Positions 1 to 9,197 of a DNA stretch of 64,000 bases are shown here, piece by piece. The translations under genes were made by a program, and so were the position numbers. Source of the stretch: CAZSAT01 sp964604675 (GTDB taxonomy: Bacteria > Myxococcota_A > UBA796 > CAJQPC01); NCBI GenBank assembly GCA_964604675.1, contig CAZSAT010000025.1, forward strand, positions 1 through 64,000, read 5' to 3'. Below the pieces are notes generated by a model. That model saw only the letters and a list, made by a program, of their open reading frames with translations, was not told the origin of the DNA and made no database searches. Position 1 is the first letter of the stretch; the number at the start of each line of letters is the position of its first letter.

Positions 1-1776
1 GAGCTACAAGGCGAGTCACTCGGTGACGGCGAGATCTTCTTCGACACCGAAGGAGCGCGACTCGCCTTCCAAGGCACCCTGATGGACGGCGCGGTCGCGA
101 CCTGGGGCCACCAGGATCTCGAGGGTGAGCTGGGCTGGTCGGTCAACGTGCTGGCCGACGAGGTGCCGCTCCATCGCCTTCGACCGTTCGCAGAGGACGG
201 AGCGCCGCTCTACGCGGTCGCCAGCGGTGAGGCCGAGTTGTCGGGTGCTCACGGCAGCGACGCACCCGTCGAGGTCGACGCCGTGGTCAGCTCGCTCCAG
301 CTGTCCTGGCGCGAGCACCACCTGGTCAACGACGCGCCGTGGCACCTCACCCAGCGCGGCACGTTCCTGGAGCTCCGGGACGTGTCCCTCGCCGACGAAC
401 ACAGCCGGCTCGCGATCGAGCTGACGCGCACGACGTGGGGCGAGGTCTCGCTGTCGGGGGGCGGCGTGGTCGAGGCCGCCCTGCTGCCGGCGTTCGTGCC
501 TGGGGTGCGGCGTGCCGAGGGTGAGATCGCGCTGGAGCTCACGGGGTCGGGGGCCGTGGGTGAGACCCTGGAGCCACGGGTGGCGATCGGCCTCACCGAC
601 GTGAACTTGCGCACGGACTACTTTCCCCACCCGCTCGAGGACATCGAAGGCGTGGTGCAGGCCACTGCAGGAGCCTTCGAGATCACCCACCCGATCACCG
701 CACGGCTAGGTGGGGGCGACGGACGCCTCTCCGGTCGCATCGAGGCGGAGGCCTGGGTTCCGACCACCTGGGATCTCGCCATCGAGGCAAACGACGCGCG
801 CGTCCAGATGTTCGACTACCTTCCGCCGGCGGTGGGGAACGCCACGATGACCTTCACCGGGCGGGAGCGCCTGCTCCTCGAGGGCGATGTCGAGATCACC
901 GAGATGGTGTTCTCGGACCGCATCGACTGGGAGCGCGACGTGCTTGCGGTGCAGGAGTCGCTGCTGGTCGACGCTGGCGAGCTGGCGGGTGAGCCGTTCT
1001 TCTTCATGGACCTCGACGTCGCCGCATCCGACAGCATCCGCATGCGCAACAACGTCGCCCGAGCCAGCTTCGACATCGATCTGCACGTGACGGGAAGCGA
1101 CGCCCGCCCCGGCATGCTCGGCGAGATCCGCATGAACGACGGCGGCTACGTCTACATGCAGAACCGTGAGTTCGAGGTCGTGCGCGCCGATCTTCGCTAC
1201 GTCGAACCCTGGAGCTTCGATCCTGAGCTCGACATCCTCGTGAAGGCGGACGTCGAGAGCATGGACGAGGTCTACGAGGTCCGGTACCGCGTGAGTGGGC
1301 CGTTCTCGGCCTGGGAGACCGAGCAGAGCGCGAGTCCGGCGTTGTCGCCGGCCGACATCAACGCCCTGGTGCTGTACGGCACCACCTCCGAGGAGCTGGA
1401 GCGGCAAGGCGGCGGGGCGGCGCTGAGCGCGATCGGCGCCGCTGGTGTCAGCGTGGTCGTCGGTGGCGTGGACGCGGATGCGGCCCTGGGGGTGCTCGGT
1501 GCGCTCCGTCCGGACCGCATCGATGTCGTGAGCGGATCGAGCCAGAACAGCGACGCCGACTGGCGCGTGGAGGCGGTGAAGAGCTTTGACGAGATCGCCA
1601 CCACGGTGTCGCTCGAGTACGACGTGACGGGCGGCGACGACCACTACGTCGGTGCCGAGCGCCAGGTCGGCAAGCACGTCTACATCGAGGGTGGCTGGGG
1701 CGCCGACGCTGCACGCGGCACGGGTGGGGCGGGTGCCCTCGGCGTGGATGTCAGCTTGAAGTGGGAGATCGACTGA
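1..1776 (+). CDS. tamB: TamB-like translocation/assembly module protein (5' truncated)
   Basis: The frame is open from the first base, so only the C-terminal 591 residues are present. The sequence is rich in alternating beta-strand segments and ends with the DUF490/TamB C-terminal pattern: a conserved stretch 'GEIRMNDGGYVYMQNREFEV' and a final strand-rich region ending in 'LKWEID'. TamB-family proteins are inner-membrane-anchored periplasmic beta-taco proteins. They bridge to an Omp85 partner and move lipids or outer-membrane proteins across the periplasm. The partner role is supported directly by the next gene, an Omp85 protein 21 nt downstream. The order tamB-tamA is the reverse of E. coli. 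The N-terminal anchor lies outside the window. Family assignment is firm; the precise substrate is unknown. Confidence 0.85.
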   Translation, partial: ELQGESLGDGEIFFDTEGARLAFQGTLMDGAVATWGHQDLEGELGWSVNVLADEVPLHRLRPFAEDGAPLYAVASGEAELSGAHGSDAPVEVDAVVSSLQLSWREHHLVNDAPWHLTQRGTFLELRDVSLADEHSRLAIELTRTTWGEVSLSGGGVVEAALLPAFVPGVRRAEGEIALELTGSGAVGETLEPRVAIGLTDVNLRTDYFPHPLEDIEGVVQATAGAFEITHPITARLGGGDGRLSGRIEAEAWVPTTWDLAIEANDARVQMFDYLPPAVGNATMTFTGRERLLLEGDVEITEMVFSDRIDWERDVLAVQESLLVDAGELAGEPFFFMDLDVAASDSIRMRNNVARASFDIDLHVTGSDARPGMLGEIRMNDGGYVYMQNREFEVVRADLRYVEPWSFDPELDILVKADVESMDEVYEVRYRVSGPFSAWETEQSASPALSPADINALVLYGTTSEELERQGGGAALSAIGAAGVSVVVGGVDADAALGVLGALRPDRIDVVSGSSQNSDADWRVEAVKSFDEIATTVSLEYDVTGGDDHYVGAERQVGKHVYIEGGWGADAARGTGGAGALGVDVSLKWEID

Positions 1777-1782
1777 CAGCGT

Positions 1783-1788
1783 TAGTCT
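1783..1788 (+). promoter_or_regulatory. -10-like TAGTCT just before tamA
   Basis: TAGTCT fits TANNNT and ends 9 nt before the ATG of the Omp85 gene, with only C-rich sequence and no Shine-Dalgarno between. If used, transcription would begin at or within a few bases of the start codon. It belongs to a set of similar elements in this window. No convincing -35 is visible. Confidence 0.35.
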
Positions 1789-1797
1789 GTCCCCCGC

Positions 1798-4700
1798 ATG
1801 ATGGCGGCGATCCTGAGCTTGTTCGGTGCGTGGGTCGGCCTGGCCAACGCCGCAGAGGGGGAGCCCTGGTACGTGGGCACACCCGTGGCTCAGGTGTCGC
1901 TCGAAGCGCCGCTCGGCGAGCTGCCCGAAGAGGACCTCAGCCTGCTCCTTCGCGCGCAGCCAGGCGCCGCCTACCACCCCGCCGACGTCCGGGCCGACCT
2001 GCGCATGCTCTACAGCATCGGGCTGTTCGCGGCCGTGGAGGCCCAGGTCGAGCCGGCCATCAGCTACGACGACGAGGGTGAGCCCGAGCAGGGCGCCTGG
2101 CTCATCTACCAGGTCTGGGCGGCGCCCGTGGTGGGACGTGTGCGGATCACGGGCAACACCAGCTTCCCCACACCGGAGTTGTTGCGCGAGGGTGGCGTCC
2201 GCGCCGGCGCACGCTTCTTCCCGGATGCCGATGTCCCCGCGCTCGAGGCCCGCCTGCTCGCGTTCTACCGGGCCGAGGGCTTCCCCGATGTCTCGGTGGT
2301 CGTGGAAGCCGTGCGTGTCGCCCCCACCGAGATCGACCTTCGCGTCAGCGTCTCCGAGGGCACCCCACGCGTGCTGTGTGGCCTGGTCGTCGACGAAAAC
2401 GACGTCTATGGACGCCAGCTGGTCGGCCGGACCATCGATCGCCTCGCCGGTCGTGAGGTGGTGCCTCGCTGGGTGAGGCGCCTTGCCCGAGAGCATGGGC
2501 TCGTCGAGGGGCGTCGTTACAAGCCGGAGGAGGTCTCGAGCTTCCGCAGGGCCATGGAGACCGAGCTCCACGACCGCGGCATGGTCCAGTCCAAGGTGAT
2601 CCTGAACCGCTTCTCGTGCGCTGGCGACGTGGCGGGGGACCGGCTCGCAGCGGTGGTGACCCAGGGTGAGCACGTGGTGGTCAAGCGCGGGTCCCCGCGG
2701 TTGCCCACGGACAAGCGCCTTGCGGACATCCTGGGCGTCGCGGCTGGTGAGCGCCTCACCGAGGGGTGGGTCGCCGAGGCCGAGCTGCGCGTGGAGCGCC
2801 ACCTCGCGCGCGCCGGCTACCTGGACGCCGACGCCACCGTGACCGTCGGTGCGGAGGCGCCCAGCCTCGACGGCCTGTGGGGCTTGAAGAAGGCGAGGGG
2901 CCTCCGCGGCCTGGGCAAGGACGAGCATGATGAGCACCGCTACGTCGAGGTCACGGCCCAGCTCGGCACCCGCTACCGGCTGCGCACACGGGACCTGCGT
3001 TTCGAGATCGAACCGGCCTACGTGGGGGTGGCCTCGGAGCTCGACGAGGGCGCCCTCCGCGATGCGATGTGGCAGTCCGATCCGGAGGTCTTCGGTCGGA
3101 AGTGGGTGTTTGGTCGAGTCGGTCGCCGGCGCGGCACCGAGGACGCCGTGGAAGCGGGGCTGCCGGCACTTCGCGCCGTGTACCGGAGCCTCGGGTACCG
3201 GGATGCCGAGCTCCAGATCCTGCACTACGGGGTGCACGGTCGGAGGATCAGGGTCTGGGTCCAGGTGGTGGAGGGACGCCAGACCTTTGTGACCAGGGTC
3301 GCGATCGCCGGCGCGGTCACAGGCACCGAGGCGGTGGTGGACGCCCAGGCCTCCAGCCTGGTCGATCAGCCGTTCAACCTGAGTCGACTGCAAGGCTTCC
3401 AGCGGGCTGTCACGACCGCGCACCGGGATCTCGGCTACCTCGAGGCGGATGCGGAGCTCACGCTCGACGACGGCGCGCCGGTCGCTTGCATGGACAAGCT
3501 CGGCATGACGACCCAGATGCGGCGCGACCTCTTGAAGCGGCTCGAGCTCGATCCCACCGCCGAGGTGCCGCTCTGCAACACGGTCGAGGCGCTCGTGCAG
3601 GTGGATCCCGCCGAGCGCGTCTACCTGCGCAACGTCATCGTGCGCGGCCACCGGCGCACCCGGCGGTCCATCGTGGCGCAGGAGATCGCTGCGGTGCCGT
3701 TGACGACCGGACAGCCCTTGACCGACGCAGGACTCGCGCAGCTGCGCTCCCAGCTCTACGAGCTCGACCTCTTCGACTCGGTCTCCACGAGCCTGTCGGG
3801 CGACGACCCTCGCGCCCGCGACCTCGTGGTCGAGGTGACGGAGCGTCCTTCCGTGGAGATCGAGGTCGGTGCTGGTGGCAGCACGGACGAGGGCGTACGC
3901 TCCTACGTCGCTGCGACCCGGCGAAACCTGGGTGGCCGCGGGCGGAAGCTCTCGGGTGTCGCGGAGGCCGGTCTGGGCTGGGAGGGCGAGGACTGGAGCA
4001 TCGACACCACGGCACCCGAGTGGAGCTTGTCGCTGCGCTACGAGGCCCCGCACGTGCCGGTCTACGGGCAGCGGCTCTTCGCCGATCTCCTGGTGAACGA
4101 ACAGGATCTCGAACCGACCTACCGCCTCCAGCGCTCGGCGCTCGGAGCGGGCGTGAAGCTCGACATCGATCTGGATCCGCTGCGTCGTGACGAGGGCAGC
4201 GTGTCACTGGACTACCGTGCTGAGATCCGCTCGCTCGAGGACGTCGACCCGGGCGCCCTGGTGCCTGGCGACCCCTGGCTCGACGAGATGGGTGTGCTCT
4301 ACCCCGACACCACCCCTGTGTCCGTGCCGGCCGGTCCCCGGTCGGGCGGCGGGCCGGGGCTGGTCCTCGTGCTCGACAAGCGCGACGACCCCTTCAACCC
4401 GACCCGCGGCTCGAACCTGCGCGTGCACAGCAGCGTGTGGTCACGCTTCCTCGGGGAAGAGCAGCACGTGAAGGTCTACGCTCAAGCTGGGAAGGTCGTG
4501 CCGCTCGGGCGTCCCACGCTCCACCTTCGCGCCCGCGCCGGCGCTGGTTGGTCCGACGGGCGGACCTCCACCCTGCCGGTGGAGGATCGGTTTCACCTCG
4601 GTGGGTCCAGCTCGATGCGCGGCTACGTTCCCGACTCGGTCGGGCCCAAGAACAACGTGGCTGACGAGAGCCTGCCGTGGCCGGACGAGCTGGAGCCCGT

Positions 4701-5061
4701 GGTGGACTACGTCACCCGCAACGAGCCGGACCGATGGGTGGCGACCGGCGGCGATGCGATGGCGCTCTCGGTGGCGGAGATCTGGTTCCCGCTGGCGGAC
4801 TTCGCGAGCCTCGTCACCTTCGTGGACGTCGGGAACGTGTTCTTCCTGAAGGACACCACCTACGCGACCACCACGAACCTGATCGGCGGGGATGCAGAGC
4901 CCGCGCTGCGCTACGGCACGGGCGTCGGCCTGCGCTACGCCACCCCGGTGGGCCCGCTCCAGCTCGACCTGGGGGTCAATCCGGTGTACTACCAGAAGAG
5001 CTGGGCCGAGGCGCGCGGCGAAGTCCCGGTGAGGTTGCACCTGGCGATCGGCAGCATCTGA
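1798..5061 (+). CDS. tamA: TamA/BamA-type Omp85 outer-membrane protein with many POTRA-like repeats
   Basis: A 1087-residue protein with an N-terminal signal peptide (cleavage probably after LANA, about residue 18). About six or seven POTRA-like alpha/beta repeats follow (roughly residues 25-660), then a 16-strand Omp85 barrel (about 690-1087). The barrel contains the L6-loop VRGF/Y motif as MRGY at residues 940-943. E. coli TamA has three POTRA domains and 577 residues, so this is a much longer periplasmic arm. Omp85 proteins insert or transport outer-membrane components; adjacency to tamB suggests the TAM role rather than BamA. No terminal Phe/Trp is present (it ends GSI). The ATG at 1801 is an alternative start. 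The gene faces ppx end to end, with 3 nt between stops. Confidence 0.85.
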   Translation: MMAAILSLFGAWVGLANAAEGEPWYVGTPVAQVSLEAPLGELPEEDLSLLLRAQPGAAYHPADVRADLRMLYSIGLFAAVEAQVEPAISYDDEGEPEQGAWLIYQVWAAPVVGRVRITGNTSFPTPELLREGGVRAGARFFPDADVPALEARLLAFYRAEGFPDVSVVVEAVRVAPTEIDLRVSVSEGTPRVLCGLVVDENDVYGRQLVGRTIDRLAGREVVPRWVRRLAREHGLVEGRRYKPEEVSSFRRAMETELHDRGMVQSKVILNRFSCAGDVAGDRLAAVVTQGEHVVVKRGSPRLPTDKRLADILGVAAGERLTEGWVAEAELRVERHLARAGYLDADATVTVGAEAPSLDGLWGLKKARGLRGLGKDEHDEHRYVEVTAQLGTRYRLRTRDLRFEIEPAYVGVASELDEGALRDAMWQSDPEVFGRKWVFGRVGRRRGTEDAVEAGLPALRAVYRSLGYRDAELQILHYGVHGRRIRVWVQVVEGRQTFVTRVAIAGAVTGTEAVVDAQASSLVDQPFNLSRLQGFQRAVTTAHRDLGYLEADAELTLDDGAPVACMDKLGMTTQMRRDLLKRLELDPTAEVPLCNTVEALVQVDPAERVYLRNVIVRGHRRTRRSIVAQEIAAVPLTTGQPLTDAGLAQLRSQLYELDLFDSVSTSLSGDDPRARDLVVEVTERPSVEIEVGAGGSTDEGVRSYVAATRRNLGGRGRKLSGVAEAGLGWEGEDWSIDTTAPEWSLSLRYEAPHVPVYGQRLFADLLVNEQDLEPTYRLQRSALGAGVKLDIDLDPLRRDEGSVSLDYRAEIRSLEDVDPGALVPGDPWLDEMGVLYPDTTPVSVPAGPRSGGGPGLVLVLDKRDDPFNPTRGSNLRVHSSVWSRFLGEEQHVKVYAQAGKVVPLGRPTLHLRARAGAGWSDGRTSTLPVEDRFHLGGSSSMRGYVPDSVGPKNNVADESLPWPDELEPVVDYVTRNEPDRWVATGGDAMALSVAEIWFPLADFASLVTFVDVGNVFFLKDTTYATTTNLIGGDAEPALRYGTGVGLRYATPVGPLQLDLGVNPVYYQKSWAEARGEVPVRLHLAIGSI

Positions 5062-5064
5062 CCG

Positions 5065-5964
5065 CTACGGCTCGGCGAGCACGCCGAAGCGCAAGCCCCT
5101 CTCGCTCACGAGGTAGCGCCGCGCACCGACGTGATCGAGCACCTCCGCCAGCACCACCGCACCCGCGAGCAGGTAGGGGGCGCGCTTCGGGGACACCGCG
5201 GCGAGCACCTCCCGCTCGGTTGGGCTGGCGGTCGCGAAGCGGTGCGCGAGGGTGCGCAGGGTGCTGCGCTTGAGCCGGCGTCCACCGACGCAGCCAGGGG
5301 TCCAGCGCTCGACGCCGGCATCGATGGCGGCCAGCGTCGTCGCGGTTCCAGCCACGGCGACCACCAGCCTCGGCACCTCGCCGAGCACCGCACGGGACAG
5401 CTCGGCCCGGACGGCGTCGCGGCCGCGGCGGATGTCTCCATCGTTCGCGGCCCCGTAGCCCAGGTGCTTCTCGGTCAGCCGCACCACGCCGAGCTCGAGG
5501 CTGGCCCGCCGGACGAGCTCGCCCTGTTCGCCGATGGCGAGCTCGGTGGAGCCGCCCCCCAGGTCGACGACCAGGACGCGGCCGTGCTCTGGAAGCTCGA
5601 GCCCCGACACCGCGCCGAGGAACGTCAGGCGTGCTTCCTCGGGGCCGGAGATGATCGCGACACCCAGGCCGAGGTCTGCGCGCAGCTTGTCGAAGAAGCC
5701 TTGGGCATTGGGGGCACGCCGCGCGGCCGAGGTGGCCACGGCTCGGATGGCGGACGTCGCCACGCCGAGCTCGCTGGCCCGCGCCACGTAGCTGCGCAGG
5801 ACCTGGGCTGCGTGGACCATGCGGTCGTCGGTGAACGCTCCGTCGTCTCCCATGCCCCGTCCGAGCCCGACGACGGTGGCGGAGTCGTGCAACACGATGC
5901 CGTGGGCGTCGACCACGGTGAGCAGCAAGGAGTTGCTGCCGATGTCGATGGCCGCGCGGGCCAT
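5065..5964 (-). CDS. Exopolyphosphatase / pppGpp phosphohydrolase family (Ppx/GppA)
   Basis: 299 residues of the ASKHA (sugar kinase/Hsp70/actin) fold. It opens with the phosphate-1 motif DIGSNS (residues 7-12), carries the catalytic-region SGPEEARL (107-113) and the second phosphate loop DLGGGST (134-140). The length matches the short Ppx/GppA core without the C-terminal HD domain of E. coli enzymes. Members hydrolyse polyphosphate or pppGpp; which one cannot be decided from sequence. The start ATG overlaps the tolB stop (ATGA), so translation is probably coupled to tolB. An upstream extension of the frame is an antisense-free shadow of tolB and was not used as the start. It is the last gene of the Tol run. 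Confidence 0.85.
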   Translation of the reverse strand: MARAAIDIGSNSLLLTVVDAHGIVLHDSATVVGLGRGMGDDGAFTDDRMVHAAQVLRSYVARASELGVATSAIRAVATSAARRAPNAQGFFDKLRADLGLGVAIISGPEEARLTFLGAVSGLELPEHGRVLVVDLGGGSTELAIGEQGELVRRASLELGVVRLTEKHLGYGAANDGDIRRGRDAVRAELSRAVLGEVPRLVVAVAGTATTLAAIDAGVERWTPGCVGGRRLKRSTLRTLAHRFATASPTEREVLAAVSPKRAPYLLAGAVVLAEVLDHVGARRYLVSERGLRFGVLAEP

Positions 5965-7277
5965 CACCAGCCGAGGATGGGTGACCAGGCGGGGTTGGTC
6001 CAGGCTCCTCGTCCCTGACTCACCTGGATCTGGTGCCGACCGTCGGCGGTGGCCACGTAGATGTGCTCGCCGCCGGATCGGTTGGAGGCGAACGCGATGT
6101 AGCGGCCGTCTGGTGACCAGCTCGGATCTTCGTTGTCCCCCTGTCCCTGGGTCAGGCGGATGACCTTCTTGCCGTCGGTCTGGACCGTGAAGACGTCGAA
6201 GCGCCCGTCGCGTCCGACGTACGCGATGCGTTCTCCATCCGGCGACCAGCTGGGGTCGGTGTTGTGGCTGCCCTGGAAGGTGACGCGCTCGGCCCCGCCG
6301 CCGGCGGCCGACATGCGGTAGATCTGCGGGCTTCCGCTGCGCTCGCTGACGAAGGCGACCTGGCTGCCGTCGGGTGCCCAGCTGGGCGACACGTCGATGC
6401 CGGCGGAGCGCGTGAGGCGAGCGACCTCCTTGCCAGTGTAAGGCTCGATGGTGTAGATGTCGGTGTCGCCGCCCACCGAGAGGGTCAGCGCGATGAGGTT
6501 GCCGAGGGGGCTCCAGCTCGCGCCGGTGTTGATGCCGGGCCGCGACGAGAGACGCCGTGTCTTCGCACTCTTGAGGTCGGCCAGGTACAGGTCCGGGTTG
6601 CCTGCTCGGTAGCTGGTGAACAGCAGGGCATCGCCTTGCGGACTCCACGAGGGCTGCAGGTTGATGCTCTTGTTCCGGGTGATGGGGATGACGCCTTCGC
6701 CATCGAGATCCATCAGGTAGACCTCCTTGTTCCCGGTGCGCTTCGAGACGGCGGCGAGCCGGGTGGAGAAGATCCCGGGCTGGCCGGTCACCGCCAGGAT
6801 GATCTGGTCGGCGATCCGATGGCCCAGCTTCCTCACCTGGCCCTCGGGGCCCGAGAACGCCTTGGCGGCCAGCTTGCCGCGTCCAGGCACGTCGTAGACC
6901 CAGACCTCGGACCGGAGGACGTTGCCTTCCTGCGCGAGCCGTGTCTTGGCGAGCACGACCGCGCCAGGCACGTCCCAGTCGGACCACTCGAAGCTGCCCG
7001 GCCGCAGCCCCGCGCCCTCGGGCTCGATGAACGCGCGGCTGTCCAGGATGCGGAACCAGCCGCTGATCTCGAGGTCGCGCTTGACGACGTCCCAGAGTTC
7101 CCGGGACAGGGCGTTGTCACCCGTTGGAAGGGGCAGGGCCAGGGGCAGGTCCTTGCCGCCGGGCTTGTCGATCCGGAAGCGGTACCGCAGGTCTTGTTGC
7201 GCGGTCGCGTCGTGGGTGACGCTCACGGCAAGCAGCGCCATGGCCGCCACCAGAAGGGCCCAGAGCGCGCGTCTCAC
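5964..7277 (-). CDS. tolB: TolB, periplasmic beta-propeller of the Tol system
   Basis: 437 residues with a signal peptide ending near ATA|QQ (residue about 26). An N-terminal alpha/beta domain is followed by a six-bladed PD40 propeller, with repeats such as PSWSPDGERIAY and PSWSPDGRYIAFASNRSG. TolB is known to bind Pal and TolA and to help constrict the outer membrane at division. It starts inside the stop of the upstream TolA/TonB-like gene (ATGA overlap) and its own stop overlaps the ppx start. In most Proteobacteria pal follows tolB; here it does not. The length is normal for the family. Confidence 0.93.
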   Translation of the reverse strand: MRRALWALLVAAMALLAVSVTHDATAQQDLRYRFRIDKPGGKDLPLALPLPTGDNALSRELWDVVKRDLEISGWFRILDSRAFIEPEGAGLRPGSFEWSDWDVPGAVVLAKTRLAQEGNVLRSEVWVYDVPGRGKLAAKAFSGPEGQVRKLGHRIADQIILAVTGQPGIFSTRLAAVSKRTGNKEVYLMDLDGEGVIPITRNKSINLQPSWSPQGDALLFTSYRAGNPDLYLADLKSAKTRRLSSRPGINTGASWSPLGNLIALTLSVGGDTDIYTIEPYTGKEVARLTRSAGIDVSPSWAPDGSQVAFVSERSGSPQIYRMSAAGGGAERVTFQGSHNTDPSWSPDGERIAYVGRDGRFDVFTVQTDGKKVIRLTQGQGDNEDPSWSPDGRYIAFASNRSGGEHIYVATADGRHQIQVSQGRGAWTNPAWSPILGW

Positions 7278-8041
7278 AGGCCCGCCTGAGGGGTGAACTC
7301 GAGCTCCATGCCGCTCTTCAAGATCGCGTCCTTGTGGCTGTCCGGAGGCACGGGGACCTTCCTCGTCTTCACGATCGCACGGAGCGCCGCCGCGTCGAAC
7401 GACGGGTTGCCGCTCTTGCCCGTCATCTCGTAGTCGGTGATGGTGCCGGCGCTGTCGATCCGGATGATGAACACGGTGCGGAGGGCGGCGTCGCTCTGGA
7501 TCGGGTTGAAGTTCGCCAGGAGGGCGCGCTTCAGCGCCGCGGCGTAGGCGGACAGCTCCGGGTCGAAGGCGCCGGTGCTCGACCCGCCGCCTCCTTCCAC
7601 GCCGTCAGGGTTCGCCGCCGCGTTGTCGAACGCTCCTTCCGGGGCATCGCTCAGCGAGTCGAGGAGCGCCTGCTTCTTCATCTGCCGGAGCAGCTCCTCG
7701 CGCGTCGCCGCGTCCATGCCCTTCGGTGCGGGAGGTGCGTCGGGGGTGTGCTGCACCATGTCGCTCGCCGTGGGCGGAGGAGGGGGCGTGGGCGTGTCCG
7801 CCCCCTGAGGCGGTGTGGGCGCCTTCATCGCCTTCTGCGTCACCGCGGACTTCGCGGGCGGCATGTCGGCGATGGTCACGGTCATCACATCGTCCGGGTC
7901 GATCATCGGGCCGTGGTCGGGCTCCAGGCTCTGGAAGCCGACCGCGAGCGCGACCAGCGCCACGTGCAGCCCGATGGACGCGGGCACGGATCGCCCCAGG
8001 ACCAGAGGGTCCGGGCGCAACACCGAGCGGTAGGCCTGCAC
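7274..8041 (-). CDS. TolA/TonB-like energy transducer with C-terminal TonB domain
   Basis: 255 residues: a short cytoplasmic N-terminus, one membrane helix (about residues 20-38), a Pro/Thr-rich linker (about 60-100), a helical middle section and a C-terminal TonB-C-type domain (about 165-255). That domain has the usual FNPIQSDAALRTVFIIRID and YEMTGKSGNPSFDAAALRAI features. By position between tolR and tolB it should be the TolA equivalent, transmitting TolQR proton-motive force to the outer membrane. The compact linker and TonB-like C-terminus are closer to TonB than to E. coli TolA. It begins 2 nt after the tolR stop; its stop overlaps the tolB start. Confidence 0.8.
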   Translation of the reverse strand: MQAYRSVLRPDPLVLGRSVPASIGLHVALVALAVGFQSLEPDHGPMIDPDDVMTVTIADMPPAKSAVTQKAMKAPTPPQGADTPTPPPPPTASDMVQHTPDAPPAPKGMDAATREELLRQMKKQALLDSLSDAPEGAFDNAAANPDGVEGGGGSSTGAFDPELSAYAAALKRALLANFNPIQSDAALRTVFIIRIDSAGTITDYEMTGKSGNPSFDAAALRAIVKTRKVPVPPDSHKDAILKSGMELEFTPQAGL

Positions 8042-8043
8042 GC

Positions 8044-8463
8044 TCAGAGCTCCAGGCCCGTGCCGGGCTGGGTCACCAGTCCTACCCGCGCGATGCCCGC
8101 GGTCTTCGCCATCGCCATCAGCTGCGCCACCTGCTCGTAGCGGACGTTGCCGTCCGCCTTCAGGAACACGTCGCGATCGGGGTTCGCTTCCGCGATGGCG
8201 ACGAGCTTCTCGCCGAGGTCTTCTGCCGGGATCTCCCGCTCGCCGATGTAGAAGGTGCCGTCCGCCGTGATGGCCAGCACCAGCTGGTCCTCGCTCGACT
8301 CCAGCGGCGGGGCCTCCGCACGGGGCAGCTCGACCTCCATGCCGGTGACCATCAGCGGCGTGGTGACCATGAAGATGACCAGCAGCACCAACATCACGTC
8401 CACGAAGGGCGTGACGTTGATCTCGGACATCATGCCGCTGCTGCCGCCGCCCGACATGCCCAT
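8044..8463 (-). CDS. tolR: TolR/ExbD biopolymer transport protein
   Basis: 139 residues with one N-terminal transmembrane helix carrying the essential Asp at residue 22 (PFVDVMLVLLVIFMV) and a periplasmic ExbD/TolR fold to the C-terminus. The start ATG overlaps the tolQ stop (ATGA). An internal ATG two codons later is possible. Known role: with TolQ it forms a proton-driven motor that energises TolA. The Gly/Ser-rich N-terminus is slightly unusual. The frame continues open upstream through tolQ, but that extension is a shadow of tolQ. Confidence 0.92.
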   Translation of the reverse strand: MGMSGGGSSGMMSEINVTPFVDVMLVLLVIFMVTTPLMVTGMEVELPRAEAPPLESSEDQLVLAITADGTFYIGEREIPAEDLGEKLVAIAEANPDRDVFLKADGNVRYEQVAQLMAMAKTAGIARVGLVTQPGTGLEL

Positions 8464-9185
8464 CAGGCCTTCCGGTAGTGGCGCTTCACGATGTTCTGGA
8501 AGTCCGCCGAGAAGGCGTCCATCTCGTTGCCGAGCACCTTGAGCTGGGTGTGGAAGTAGTTGTAGGCCATCACGGCGGGGATGGCCGCCGCCAAGCCCAC
8601 CGCGGTGGCGATCAAGGCATGCGCGATGTCGGGGCCCACCACCGCGAGGGTGGCCTGGCCGGTGGCGCCGATCTTCTGGAAGGCGCGAAGAATGCCCCAG
8701 ACGGTGCCGAACAGTCCGATGAACGGCGCGGTGGAGCCGGTGGTGGCCAAAAACGGCACGAGCCGCTCCAGGTTGGTGAGCTCCACGGTGGCCGCGCGAC
8801 GCAGCGATCGGGCCAGGTTGTCGGACAGCCCGGTGTCGGCCTCGGAACCGGTGCCCTGTCGAGTGAGCTTGTGGAGCTCGACGTAGCCGGACTTGAAGAC
8901 CTCGGCGATCGGCGAGCCGGGGAACCGGTCCGTCTGGTTGTACACCTCGTCCAGGCGCTTGCTGCCCCAGAAGATCTCGAGGAACTCGGCCGACTCGTTG
9001 CGCGCTCGTCGGATGGTTCCGAACTTGGCGAAGATGACGACCCAGCAGCCAATCGACATCGCCACCAGCACGAACAACACCAGCTGCACGACGATGTCGG
9101 CGTCGAGCACGAGCTCGAGCATGCCCGGGGTCTCGGGTCCCGCGCTGGCCACGGCGGCCAGGTACACGGGCATCACGTGGTCCAT
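8463..9185 (-). CDS. tolQ: TolQ/ExbB/MotA-family proton channel
   Basis: 240 residues with three membrane helices (about 28-48, 135-160 and 180-200). The conserved channel segment around GSTAPFIGLFGTVWGIL and the final helix IATAVGLAAAIPAVMAYNYF are typical of TolQ. It has a good Shine-Dalgarno (GGAGGG, 8 nt before ATG) and begins 12 nt after the redoxin-rhodanese stop, so it probably shares that transcript. It pairs with the overlapping tolR. Confidence 0.92.
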   Translation of the reverse strand: MDHVMPVYLAAVASAGPETPGMLELVLDADIVVQLVLFVLVAMSIGCWVVIFAKFGTIRRARNESAEFLEIFWGSKRLDEVYNQTDRFPGSPIAEVFKSGYVELHKLTRQGTGSEADTGLSDNLARSLRRAATVELTNLERLVPFLATTGSTAPFIGLFGTVWGILRAFQKIGATGQATLAVVGPDIAHALIATAVGLAAAIPAVMAYNYFHTQLKVLGNEMDAFSADFQNIVKRHYRKA

Positions 9186-9197
9186 CGAATGTCCCTC

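Noticed and set aside
706..4053. Very long antisense reading frame (over 1100 codons) opposite tamB/tamA
   Set aside because: A high-G+C mirror of real coding sequence: His/Arg/Gly-rich low-complexity product, no domain, and both opposite genes have clear families.
5065..6987. A single 640-residue protein joining the tolB region to Ppx/GppA
   Set aside because: The first 340 residues are an out-of-frame reading of tolB; the Ppx/GppA fold begins exactly at the ATG that overlaps the tolB stop.
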